From: Defluviitaleaceae bacterium
GTDB taxonomy: Bacteria; Bacillota; Clostridia; Lachnospirales; WQUN01
Assembly: GCA_009782245.1 (NCBI GenBank)
Contig: WRKK01000319.1
Location: 1 to 12,448, forward strand
Reading direction: 5' to 3'
Length of the DNA stretch: 12,448 nt
Positions 1-6,154 of the stretch are shown here, piece after piece. The notes beneath the pieces are model-generated. The model saw only the letters and a program-made list of their open reading frames with translations, was not told where the DNA came from and did no database searches. The first letter of the stretch is position 1; every line of letters starts with the position of its first letter. The translations under genes were made by a program, and so were the position numbers.

Positions 1-66
1 CGCCCCTACGGGGACGCATATTGTAGGGGCGACCGTCCTCGGTCGCCCGTTTTCCCATTCCGATTT
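1..66 (+). repeat. REP-like palindromic repeat, copy 1 (with inverted partial copy at the window edge)
   Basis: A GTAG tetranucleotide (23–26) is followed by a perfect 9-bp hairpin: GGGCGACCG (27–35), loop TCCT, CGGTCGCCC (40–48). The stretch 21–66 is identical over 46 nt to the reverse complement of 5470–5515. At 1–9, CGCCCCTAC is the reverse complement of GTAGGGGCG (23–31), so the end of a second, inverted unit lies at the window edge. This gives a head-to-head pair like the BIMEs of enterobacteria. It lies downstream of the kinase gene that ends at 116. Confidence 0.8.
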
Positions 67-79
67 AGCCTAAGTGTAC

Positions 80-101
80 GTAGGCGAGTCGGTCGCCCGT
101 T
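80..101 (+). repeat. Degenerate half copy of the REP-like repeat
   Basis: The segment starts GTAGG and ends CGGTCGCCCGTT, like copy 1, but the 5' hairpin arm and loop are missing. It looks like a decayed or internally deleted unit. The resemblance is short, so the call is tentative. Confidence 0.4.
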
Positions 102-115
102 CACTATAGGCGTTT

Positions 116-1090
116 TCAATTCATTTTTTCAACCACAACTTTCGGCAGCATATTTTCATAATCCGCAAAAGCCGCCATAAGCGAGCCATCTTGCATAAGC
201 GAGGCACAGGCGGCGGCTACAGCGGATTTTAGCATTTCTGATAGCGGCGGATTATCCAAATTTTCGCCATTTTCCGCATTTTTCGCATTTTTCGCATTTA
301 CCAAATTTGCCAAAACCACGCAAAGCCCAGCCACAAGCGAATCCCCTGCACCTTGCACCCCTTTTATCGGAATATCCAGCGGCGGAGCGAAAAATACAGC
401 GTTTTCGCCAATCATAAATGCCCCTTTTGCCCCCAAAGAAAGGCAAATTGCCTTTGTTTTGGGATATTCCCGCAATAATTTTTGTGCGGCGGCTATTTGT
501 TCCGCTTGCGTGGGCAATTTTTGCTGTAGCGTTTGCTCTAGTTCTTGCAAATTGGGCTTTATTAGATACGCCCCCGCCGCCAAGCCGTCAATTAGCGGTT
601 GCCCGTATGTGTCCAATATTACGGGAATTTTCGCTTGCCGTATAATATCGGCGTAAGTGCTGGGTTTTGCACCTGTTGGCAAACTGCCGCTTAAAATCAT
701 TGCCGTTGCGGCTTGATTTTGCAGTTTTTCCGTTAACGCCGCCAACTCGCTTGCGGAAACGGCGGCACTTTCTTGGTTGATTTCCGTCATTTCGCCCGTG
801 GATTCTTCAAATATTTTCGTGTTGGTGCGAATACTGCCCACTACATTGATAAAATCGTGGGATATTCCCGCATTATCCAGCGATTCCGCCAAAAAACGCC
901 CGTTTTCTGCAAAGTTAAAGCCCAATAATTTTACGGGCTGTTGCAGATTTTTTAGGCAATGTGCAACATTAACGGCTTTTCCGCTGTAATCGCTGCGAGT
1001 GCGGGTAACTCGGTGGCTGCCGCCGATTGTCAACTTTGGAATAAACAATGTTAAATCTATGCACGGGTTCATTGAAACTACTGTAATCAT
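116..1090 (-). CDS. PfkB-family hexose kinase, 1-phosphofructokinase/tagatose-6-phosphate kinase type
   Basis: The 324-aa protein is predicted to phosphorylate a sugar phosphate with ATP in the cytoplasm. Its start (MITVVSMNPCIDLT) is typical of the FruK/LacC branch of the ribokinase family. The C-terminal PfkB signature GAGDS is at residues 247–251, with Asp250 as the expected catalytic base. The substrate-side motif reads SGKAVNVA (36–43) where FruK proteins usually have GGKGINVA; this may be harmless. Residues 265–280 are an Asn/Ala/Lys/Glu-rich insert encoded by 9-bp repeats, which explains a length slightly above the usual ~305–310 aa. The start at 1090 is chosen because AGGAGG lies just upstream. 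Although the reading frame extends further, that part overlaps the hydrolase gene. The start overlaps the hydrolase stop as ATGA, implying translational coupling. The exact substrate (fructose-1-phosphate or tagatose-6-phosphate) is not determined. Confidence 0.88.
   Translation of the reverse strand: MITVVSMNPCIDLTLFIPKLTIGGSHRVTRTRSDYSGKAVNVAHCLKNLQQPVKLLGFNFAENGRFLAESLDNAGISHDFINVVGSIRTNTKIFEESTGEMTEINQESAAVSASELAALTEKLQNQAATAMILSGSLPTGAKPSTYADIIRQAKIPVILDTYGQPLIDGLAAGAYLIKPNLQELEQTLQQKLPTQAEQIAAAQKLLREYPKTKAICLSLGAKGAFMIGENAVFFAPPLDIPIKGVQGAGDSLVAGLCVVLANLVNAKNAKNAENGENLDNPPLSEMLKSAVAAACASLMQDGSLMAAFADYENMLPKVVVEKMN
262..299 (-). repeat. 9-bp in-frame tandem repeat inside the PfkB-family kinase gene
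   Basis: About four 9-bp units (plus strand TTTCGCATT and close variants at 263–271, 272–280, 281–289 and 290–298) encode Asn-Ala-Lys/Glu triplets. The unit length is a multiple of three, so copy-number change would alter protein length without breaking the frame. Confidence 0.7.
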
Positions 1091-2013
1091 GCGGTTTCCT
1101 CCTGTTTGGTAATATTTTTTGTAGTATTTGCGGTATTTTCTAGCACAAAATCCGCCACATCTTTTAGCACGACCTGCGAAACTGCATCTAAATGCAGATT
1201 GTGGTAGCCGTCGGCGTATTCTATTAGGCGGACATTTTCGGCGGAACGGCTGGCAAATTCTCGGATTGCATTTGGGCAAACAATTTTATCTTGCCCTGCA
1301 CATAGTAGCAAGGTTGGCAAGGTAATTTTTTCGGCATTTTGTAGGGCAAACTCGCCAGCCGCCGTTATTTCCGTGAACATTTTCAGCGACATTCTGCCGT
1401 GGTAAATTCCGTCCGTTTTTAACGCGCCAATTTTTTCTATGTTGCGGGCAATGTTCGCAGGGTCAAGCCCTGTGGATATTGTAAAATTGGGAATTATCCT
1501 GCTTAACGCCGCAACCAGCCGAGTAACCACCGTTTGCACGGGGCTAAAAAGCCGCAACCACGGGCTTTCCAAAATTAACCCGCTGTAACTTTCGCTCGGG
1601 AACTTGATTAGGAGGTTTATTGCAATGTTGCCGCCCATGCTATGACCGTACAACATCACGGGAACAGCGGAATATCGGCTGTTTATCAGTTTTTTTATGG
1701 TTTTTATATCCTGCAAAAAATAGTCGTAGCCTGGAATTATGCCCTGTTTTCGCCGCTTTTCCCGTGTGGATAATTCGGACATATCGCCAAAGCCCCGCTG
1801 ATCATGCACAATGGCTGTGCAATTATTTTGCACAAAAAAACTTGCTAAATCGCTGTAATGCCAAGCACCCTCGCCAAAACCGTGTATAATGTGGATTATC
1901 GCCCTCGGGTTGGGCGTTTCGTATGTAAAAACGTTGATTTTTGCGTTATCGTGTGCGGAAATTATCTCTTTTGTCTCTTTTGTCTCTTTTGTCTCTTTTG
2001 TCTCTTTTGTCAT
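1087..2013 (-). CDS. Alpha/beta hydrolase, lysophospholipase/monoglyceride-lipase type
   Basis: The 308-aa protein is a serine hydrolase of the Hydrolase_4 (serine aminopeptidase S33-like) group and probably cleaves an ester of a lipid or similar small substrate. The oxyanion-side motif HGFGEGAWHY starts at residue 44. The nucleophile elbow is GHSMG with Ser125. The expected acid is Asp242 (AGQDKIV) and the expected His is His271 (ADGYHNLH). There is no signal peptide, so it is likely cytoplasmic. The start at 2013 is preferred over an ATG at 2025 because a GGGGGA ribosome site sits about 7 nt before it, whereas 2025 has only a weak one. Residues 2–16 are five Thr-Lys-Glu triplets from a 9-bp tandem repeat. 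This tail is not part of the fold. The stop overlaps the kinase start by 4 nt. The substrate is unknown. Confidence 0.85.
   Translation of the reverse strand: MTKETKETKETKETKEIISAHDNAKINVFTYETPNPRAIIHIIHGFGEGAWHYSDLASFFVQNNCTAIVHDQRGFGDMSELSTREKRRKQGIIPGYDYFLQDIKTIKKLINSRYSAVPVMLYGHSMGGNIAINLLIKFPSESYSGLILESPWLRLFSPVQTVVTRLVAALSRIIPNFTISTGLDPANIARNIEKIGALKTDGIYHGRMSLKMFTEITAAGEFALQNAEKITLPTLLLCAGQDKIVCPNAIREFASRSAENVRLIEYADGYHNLHLDAVSQVVLKDVADFVLENTANTTKNITKQEETA
1965..2009 (-). repeat. Five perfect 9-bp tandem repeats at the 5' end of the hydrolase gene
   Basis: The plus-strand unit TCTCTTTTG is repeated five times without error (1965, 1974, 1983, 1992, 2001). On the coding strand it encodes Thr-Lys-Glu repeats directly after the start codon. 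Slippage would change the copy number in frame. Confidence 0.92.
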
Positions 2014-2041
2014 AATATCCCCCATTTTTTCGCTTTTCTAC

Positions 2042-2071
2042 ATTGTATCACAATATCAGATTTTTTGCCAA
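2042..2071 (-). promoter_or_regulatory. Likely promoter for the hydrolase–kinase pair
   Basis: Read on the minus strand: TTGGCA (2066–2071), an 18-bp spacer, then TACAAT (2042–2047) preceded by TG at the extended −10 position. It lies between the MATE stop and the hydrolase start, so the two downstream genes may be expressed separately from the transporter. The −10 overlaps a small dyad ATTGT-ATC-ACAAT. Confidence 0.5.
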
Positions 2072-2074
2072 CCG

Positions 2075-3415
2075 TCAAACAATCGTTTTAACCCAAATTT
2101 TGGAAAGCACCCGCCGAAGAGCAAAAATGGACTTTACAATTTCGTCCAGCATAACAAGCGAAAAAACCCAATAAACAGGCAACCCGAGGAACGCGCCCAA
2201 AAAGCCCAGCGGAACGCCAACTAAATATACCGTCATAATTTCTAGCCAAAAGCACCATTTTGTATCGCCGCCGCTGCGTAAAATGCCCACAATCATTATA
2301 AAATTGGACGTTCTGAACAACATTGTTGCCGCCGCTATTCTTAAAAGGTTAATAACATCGTTTTCCACTTGCGGCTCTAGGTTGTAAAAACTTGCCAAAA
2401 ACGGCGAAAACGCTATTAAAAGTCCGCCCATGATAATACATATTGTTATACCGCCGATAATGCTCCAATGTGCGTATTTTTCGGCTAATTCGCTTTTTTT
2501 CTCGCCCAGCTTGTTGGAGACCAATATTCCTGTGGAAACCGCTAAACTATTGCCAAAAACTTGGAATATATTCACCATTGCCCACGAAATTTGAATAGAA
2601 CCTTGTGCATCTGTGCCGACGATTCCGTATGCGATGTTGTAAATGCTTGTGCCTACAGCCCAAGTTACCTCGTTGAATATGATAAACGCACCGATTTTCA
2701 AAAAATTTTTCAAAAAGGCAATATCAAAGTCAAAATATTTTTTAATGGGGGCAATAATGGCGATTTTGTAGTGCCTTATAAAAAATTCCTGTGCAATAAT
2801 CTCTAAAATACGGGATATTACCGTTCCGACAGCAACGCCAGTTAGCCCAAAATCGAAGACGAAAATTGCAAAGTAATTCATGGTAACGTTGGCAAGCAAA
2901 GCAATAGCGGTACTTACCATGGGAAATTTTGTCTGCCGCATACTACGCATTGCGGCGTTGCGTGTAATCGTGATAGCCGAGATAAGATAGGCGACCGAAA
3001 TAATTTGCAAAAAGTTTGCACCCATTTCAATAACTTCGGGGTCTTGCGAATAAATGGAAATAAGTTGCGTTGGAAAGAAGAATCCTGCAACAAAAAAAAT
3101 AAACGCCGTAAAGCCAGTACCCAAAAAGCCGATGCCCATTATTTTGTGAATACTGACGATGTCGCCTTTGCCGAAAAATTGCCCACTAAACACGCCCGAG
3201 GCACTAATTATGCCAAAAACCATTAGCATATACAAAAAGGTTATTTGGTTGGCAAGCCCAACCGCCGCCACCTGCGAAACGCCCATTGCCCGCCCAATCA
3301 TTAGCGTGTCAACCATAAAAACGCTGGCGTTTAGCACTTCCTGCATTGCAACAGGCGGCGCAACTGTTAAAAGCAGCCGAAAAAATTTTTTTTGTTCGGC
3401 AGATAATTTTAGCAT
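2075..3415 (-). CDS. MATE family efflux transporter
   Basis: This 446-aa integral membrane protein is predicted to export drugs or metabolites in exchange for Na+ or H+. The N-terminal segment around residues 35–57 (VDTLMIGRAMGVSQVAAVGL) is characteristic of the family. The rest alternates hydrophobic helices and short loops, consistent with the usual 12 membrane segments, and the length is normal for MATE proteins (about 440–460 aa). The start at 3415 is chosen over an ATG at 3433 because GGAG lies 7 nt upstream of it. The upstream ATG has no good ribosome site. The gene heads a minus-strand block with the hydrolase and kinase. The substrate cannot be predicted from sequence. Confidence 0.92.
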   Translation of the reverse strand: MLKLSAEQKKFFRLLLTVAPPVAMQEVLNASVFMVDTLMIGRAMGVSQVAAVGLANQITFLYMLMVFGIISASGVFSGQFFGKGDIVSIHKIMGIGFLGTGFTAFIFFVAGFFFPTQLISIYSQDPEVIEMGANFLQIISVAYLISAITITRNAAMRSMRQTKFPMVSTAIALLANVTMNYFAIFVFDFGLTGVAVGTVISRILEIIAQEFFIRHYKIAIIAPIKKYFDFDIAFLKNFLKIGAFIIFNEVTWAVGTSIYNIAYGIVGTDAQGSIQISWAMVNIFQVFGNSLAVSTGILVSNKLGEKKSELAEKYAHWSIIGGITICIIMGGLLIAFSPFLASFYNLEPQVENDVINLLRIAAATMLFRTSNFIMIVGILRSGGDTKWCFWLEIMTVYLVGVPLGFLGAFLGLPVYWVFSLVMLDEIVKSIFALRRVLSKIWVKTIV

Positions 3416-3457
3416 TTTTTTACTCCGTATCATTTTTTATTTTTCACTTGCTAGAAG

Positions 3458-3466
3458 ATTATAGCA
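3458..3466 (-). promoter_or_regulatory. Extended −10 promoter for the MATE gene
   Basis: On the minus strand the motif is TGC followed by TATAAT (−10 at 3458–3463), about 40 nt before the chosen start. No good −35 is present, which is common for extended −10 promoters. It is divergent from the promoter at 3494–3522. Confidence 0.55.
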
Positions 3467-3493
3467 TAATTTTTGGGGGAGGGGTAGGTTTAT

Positions 3494-3522
3494 TTGCAAA
3501 AACGGATTTTTTTTGGTATAAT
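3494..3522 (+). promoter_or_regulatory. Promoter of the 94-aa gene / retropepsin operon
   Basis: TTGCAA (3494–3499), exactly 17 bp, then TATAAT (3517–3522) with TG at the extended −10 position. The ribosome site AAGGGGTG (3551–3558) and start 3563 follow at normal distance. Confidence 0.75.
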
Positions 3523-3562
3523 GTCTTTGTTGGAAGAACCTAGAATTTGAAAGGGGTGTATT

Positions 3563-3847
3563 ATGTACAAACTATTGGAAAATAACGAACGCTTGACACA
3601 CGACGAAATTTGGGATAAATACGAGGGAAAATGGGTTTATGTGGTTGACACTCGTGGGCCGATATTTGGCTTTTTTGAATCTGGGATTGTCGCAGTTGAG
3701 GCGGACAGACCATTTGCTGGGCTTGAAACGGGCATTTACGATGAACTGGACGATAAGTATGACGGGCGAACGGCGGATTTGACCATTAACATACCTGGTG
3801 CAATTAATGTTTTCGGCTTTACGGAGGTTCCTGTTGATGACTTATAA
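3563..3847 (+). CDS. Unrecognised 94-aa acidic protein, partner of the retropepsin-like gene
   Basis: I do not recognise a named family. The protein is short, soluble and acidic, without signal peptide or membrane segment. Visible features are a YEGKWVYVVD segment (20–29), a mixed beta-like middle and an acidic C-terminus ending VPVDDL. It has a strong promoter, an AAGGGGTG ribosome site and a clean start, so it is very likely a real gene. Its last 11 nt overlap the ATG at 3837 of the next gene, whose ribosome site lies inside this coding region. The two are therefore translationally coupled and probably act together. From memory, small proteins with a similar KGKWV segment occur beside aspartic-protease-like genes in clostridia. 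I could not verify this. No function is assigned. Confidence 0.8.
   Translation: MYKLLENNERLTHDEIWDKYEGKWVYVVDTRGPIFGFFESGIVAVEADRPFAGLETGIYDELDDKYDGRTADLTINIPGAINVFGFTEVPVDDL
3823..3827 (+). promoter_or_regulatory. Ribosome site that fixes the original start of the retropepsin gene
   Basis: GGAGG lies 9 nt before the ATG at 3837. The first open codon of the downstream protease frame, TTG at 3916, has no such site. This supports 3837 as the ancestral start. Confidence 0.65.
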
Positions 3848-4344
3848 TTCAGTATATTTTCGCAAAGAAAAAGTTAAAGTGAAAGACAACCAAATACGTA
3901 CTTCGTTGACAACGGTTGACAACAATAGACGATTCACGAACGCCAGTAAAAACAATTGATTTATTGCTTGACACGGGTGCATTTATCACGCTTATAACCA
4001 AAGAACGTGCAAAAAAGAACGGCTATAAAATAACAGAAGAAAAAGGCTGTAAAATTGCGGGTTTTAGCGAAAAAGGCTTGCTATGCGATTTGCGGATAGT
4101 GCCTAATGCAATTTTTTGCGGATTTGTCATTAAAGACGTAATTTTCGCCACGCCGCACGAGGATAACATTACAATAACGGAAGTTTTGGGTATGAACATT
4201 TTGGAAAACTTCGATTTTGGGCTAAATTTCAGCAAAGAAAAAATTTATGCAAATATTCGCGAAAAATTTGTTAGCCAAAAGGCTAAGTATCAAAGTGGTG
4301 CGGTTAGTTTGCTGGCGGATTCTCCGTTTAGGGATTTTTGTTAG
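3837..4344 (+). pseudogene. Retropepsin-like aspartic protease, frameshifted by a 10-bp duplication
   Basis: From the ATG at 3837 the frame runs MTYNSVYFRKEKVKVKDNQI… for 40 codons and stops at 3957–3959. The main body is in another frame, open from a TTG at 3916 to the stop at 4344 (142 codons). A 10-bp tandem duplication at 3905–3924 separates the frames. Without one copy, a single 165-aa protein is read. The restored protein has the retroviral-type active-site motif LLLDTGAFITLI (Asp42) and a C-terminal LGMNILENFDFGLNF segment like the second conserved strand pair of this clan AA family. Such proteases work as homodimers with one Asp each. The downstream frame from TTG 3916 keeps the DTGA motif but loses the first strand and has no ribosome site. 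The gene is either inactive or poorly expressed. A +1 shift is needed, so a classical −1 programmed frameshift does not explain it. An assembly or read error is also possible. Confidence 0.8.
3905..3924 (+). repeat. 10-bp tandem duplication that breaks the retropepsin frame
   Basis: GTTGACAACG (3905–3914) is followed at once by GTTGACAACA (3915–3924), nine of ten bases identical. The unit length is not a multiple of three. Deleting one unit joins the codons before and after in one frame. Confidence 0.85.
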
Positions 4345-4358
4345 GGTTATGGGAAACT

Positions 4359-4387
4359 AAAAAAGGGCGAATTAACGCCCCTTTTTT
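4359..4387 (+). terminator. Rho-independent terminator of the 94-aa/retropepsin operon
   Basis: GGGCG (4365–4369), a 6-nt loop and CGCCC (4376–4380) form a stem. It is flanked by A6 on the left and C plus T6 on the right, which extend the pairing around one bulged C. It lies 15 nt after the stop. Confidence 0.8.
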
Positions 4388-4511
4388 GGTTTGTTCCTAA
4401 ACTGTTTCCAGTTCAAAACCCTCGTAAACAACAGGATACGACTTGACAAACATATACGAAAACGCACGGTAGCCGCAACATTAATCCCCAAAAAAATTTT
4501 TCAAAAAAAAC

Positions 4512-4540
4512 TTGACAAACACGGAAAAGCATTATATACT
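4512..4540 (+). promoter_or_regulatory. Promoter of the PepSY-domain protein gene
   Basis: Consensus TTGACA (4512–4517), exactly 17 bp, then TATACT (4535–4540). The −10 is overlapped by the dyad at 4537–4552, so the promoter is probably repressible. The predicted leader before the start at 4619 is about 70 nt. Confidence 0.82.
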
Positions 4541-4552
4541 ACATTTGTAGTA
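4537..4552 (+). promoter_or_regulatory. BlaI/MecI/CopY-type operator
   Basis: TACTACA-TT-TGTAGTA is a perfect inverted repeat with 7-bp arms. The TACA/TGTA core is the known recognition pattern of the BlaI/MecI/CopY winged-helix repressors. The site covers part of the −10 and the expected transcription start, where a repressor would block initiation. No repressor gene lies in the window, so it would act in trans. Confidence 0.65.
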
Positions 4553-4618
4553 AACATTTGGCAAAAACTAGTGCGTAACTTTGCACCAAAAAATCATAAC
4601 TATACAGGAGGAACTATC

Positions 4619-5359
4619 ATGCTCAAAAAAATTATCACGATGACAGCCATTGTCGCCATAATGGCGGCAGGATATGTAGGTTTCAGCTTTTTAGCGGAAA
4701 CGCCGACAACCCAAGTAGTGCAAGCGGCACAGCCAGCACAAAGCGTTGCAGAAATGCAAACAGAAATTGCCGAACTTAGGGCGTTAATACAAGCGTTGCT
4801 AACCTCGCTAGGACAAACACAAGCAACACCCGTAGCACAAATATCTAGCCAGCGCGCACGAGAAATTGCAATAGAATTTACAGGCGAAGGCACAGCCTTA
4901 AGCACAAACTTATTCACAGAAGACGGCACTCTCACATTTGAGGTTGAGGTGCAACTTGCGGACAGCACACGTTACATGGTATACGTAAACGCCATTACCG
5001 CCGCCGCCACAAGAATGACAAGATTAGCATCGCCGCAACCCACAGCACCGCCAGTAGTACAAGCACCGCCAGCACCAGTAACACCAGCACCCGCACCCGC
5101 ACCCGCAAACATATCTGGCAACCGCAACAATCGCCCAACAAACCCCGCAATTACCAGAGAAAGAGCCATACAAATAGCCGAAAACGATATGCGCGCCAGA
5201 GGTTTATCTGGATTTTTTGACTCGATTGAACTTGATTGGGAATTAGGGCAATGGGTTTGGGAAATAGAATTTGACAGTGCCACCCATAGAAGTGTTGATT
5301 ATGAATGGTATATAAACGTTGACACAGGGGCTATTGTTCGGTTTAGAATAGATTGGTAA
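4619..5359 (+). CDS. Exported or membrane-anchored protein with two PepSY-like domains
   Basis: This 246-aa protein begins with two lysines and a hydrophobic stretch (residues 5–25), either a signal peptide or an N-terminal anchor. Residues 43–66 look like a short coiled coil. A first PepSY-like unit spans about 75–133 (SSQRAREIAIEF…), then a Pro/Ala-rich linker of about 139–163 that suits cell-wall passage, and a second PepSY-like unit about 176–246 (ITRERAIQIAEN…, ending in DTGAIVRFRIDW). PepSY domains are found in secreted proteins and in propeptides of peptidases, where they are thought to bind or inhibit proteases. The start at 4619 is chosen because AGGAGG lies 7 nt upstream. The longer open frame before it covers the promoter and terminator and is not coding. 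It is a single-gene unit. The overlapping BlaI-type operator suggests induction by cell-wall or antibiotic stress, which is an inference. Confidence 0.8.
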   Translation: MLKKIITMTAIVAIMAAGYVGFSFLAETPTTQVVQAAQPAQSVAEMQTEIAELRALIQALLTSLGQTQATPVAQISSQRAREIAIEFTGEGTALSTNLFTEDGTLTFEVEVQLADSTRYMVYVNAITAAATRMTRLASPQPTAPPVVQAPPAPVTPAPAPAPANISGNRNNRPTNPAITRERAIQIAENDMRARGLSGFFDSIELDWELGQWVWEIEFDSATHRSVDYEWYINVDTGAIVRFRIDW

Positions 5360-5391
5360 ATTTTGAGGTTTTATTAAGTGCAACAAAATGC

Positions 5392-5420
5392 AAAAAGGCG
5401 AAAATTTATTCGCCTTTTTT
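5392..5420 (+). terminator. Rho-independent terminator of the PepSY gene
   Basis: AAAAAGGCGAA (5392–5402), loop AATTTA, TTCGCCTTTTT (5409–5419) and a further T form a perfect 11-bp stem with a U tract. It begins 32 nt after the stop codon. Confidence 0.88.
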
Positions 5421-5469
5421 GTGTCAAAATATGCGGGGCAAGGTTTGTTGTGGAAATATTGGGACGGGC

Positions 5470-5533
5470 AAATCGGAATGGGAAAACGGGCGACCGAGGA
5501 CGGTCGCCCCTACAAAACGCTGACCGCCCGTTT
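5470..5533 (-). repeat. REP-like palindromic repeat, copy 2
   Basis: The stretch 5470–5515 is a 46-nt perfect inverted copy of 21–66. It has the hairpin GGGCGACCG–AGGA–CGGTCGCCC (5488–5509) and, read on the minus strand, the GTAG foot. Outer arms AAACGGGCG (5484–5492) and CGCCCGTTT (5525–5533) bound a 50-bp unit like copy 3. It sits between the convergent PepSY and smpB genes. On the minus strand the hairpin is followed by GTTTTC and may help terminate smpB. Confidence 0.85.
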
Positions 5534-5549
5534 CATTATGGTTTACCTA

Positions 5550-6017
5550 TCACAAATTACGCACCTTAAAATCCTTTTCCGATTCGCGGCGTTGAGCCTT
5601 TTTGGCTAAATCATCACGTTTGTCGTATTGCTTTTTGCCCTTTGCCAACGCAATATCTATTTTCATTAGGCTGCCCACCAAGTACACTTTTAGCGGAACA
5701 ACTGTATAGCCGTCTCTTGTAACCGCGCCCCGCAATTTATTTATTTGCGATTTGTGCAGCAACAGCCGCCGCTTGCGTATGGGGTCTTTATTGTAAATAT
5801 TGCCAAATTCGTACGGGCTGATGTGCATACCGCTAATAAACGCCTCGCCATTTTCAAACACAATGTAACTTTCCTTTAAGTTGCAACGCCCAGCCCGCAT
5901 AGATTTTACCTCCGTGCCAAACAACGAAAGCCCCGCCTGGATAGTCTCCTCTATAAAATAGTCAAAAAACGCCTTTTTATTTTGCGAAATAAGCCGTGTA
6001 TCTTTGCCTTTTGCCAT
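5550..6017 (-). CDS. smpB: SsrA-binding protein SmpB
   Basis: SmpB binds tmRNA (SsrA) and guides it to stalled ribosomes in trans-translation, releasing them and tagging the unfinished protein for proteolysis. The 155-aa length is normal for the family. Clear family motifs are the start (RLISQNKKAFFDYFIEE), GTEVKS (34–39), HISPY (65–69), the basic DPIRKRRLLLHKS stretch (78–90) and the C-terminal GKKQYDKRDD tail (127–136) that enters the decoding centre. An AGGAGG ribosome site (6025–6030) stands 7 nt before the start. It has its own promoter and is not adjacent to rnr or an ssrA gene in this window, unlike in some genomes. Confidence 0.97.
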   Translation of the reverse strand: MAKGKDTRLISQNKKAFFDYFIEETIQAGLSLFGTEVKSMRAGRCNLKESYIVFENGEAFISGMHISPYEFGNIYNKDPIRKRRLLLHKSQINKLRGAVTRDGYTVVPLKVYLVGSLMKIDIALAKGKKQYDKRDDLAKKAQRRESEKDFKVRNL

Positions 6018-6061
6018 AATTAAACCTCCTCAATATAGTTGCAAATATTGTTACCGTCTTT

Positions 6062-6090
6062 ATTATACGCAAAATTTGCAAAGTTTGCAA
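6062..6090 (-). promoter_or_regulatory. smpB promoter
   Basis: On the minus strand: TTGCAA (6085–6090), exactly 17 bp, then a perfect TATAAT (6062–6067), about 45 nt before the start codon. The TTTGCAA word occurs twice around the −35 (6075–6081 and 6084–6090) and once more in the terminator loop. Confidence 0.8.
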
Positions 6091-6092
6091 GC

Positions 6093-6121
6093 AAAAAGGC
6101 AGATTTGCAACCTGCCTTTTT
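6093..6121 (-). terminator. Terminator between the ABC operon and smpB
   Basis: AAAAAGGCAG (6093–6102), a 9-nt loop and CTGCCTTTTT (6112–6121) form a perfect 10-bp stem. The A/T ends make it usable on either strand. By position it ends the minus-strand ABC operon just before the smpB promoter. Confidence 0.75.
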
Positions 6122-6154
6122 GTATTTTACACTAAATTTAATCTATGGGAAAAA

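Noticed and set aside
1..101. CRISPR array
   Set aside because: The palindromic repeats are not regularly spaced and have no unique spacers of constant length.
3837..3959. Programmed −1 frameshift in the retropepsin gene
   Set aside because: Joining the two frames needs a +1 (or −2) shift. There is no slippery heptamer of the usual kind, whereas the tandem duplication explains the shift exactly.
3916..4344. Retropepsin gene as a complete 142-aa gene starting at TTG 3916
   Set aside because: There is no ribosome site before 3916, and the first strand of the fold would be missing. The ATG at 3837 with GGAGG and the 10-bp duplication explain the sequence better.
4443..4448. Second TTGACA upstream of the PepSY gene
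   Set aside because: It lies in a 12-nt direct repeat (4441–4452 and 4510–4521), but no −10 is found at 16–19 bp downstream. Only the second copy forms a promoter.
4391..4618. N-terminal extension of the PepSY protein
   Set aside because: This open stretch covers the terminator tail, promoter, operator and ribosome site. The signal-like N-terminus begins at 4619.
5378..5609. Small plus-strand open frames around the REP-like repeat and the smpB end
   Set aside because: They run through the terminator, the palindromic repeat and the antisense of smpB, with no family resemblance.
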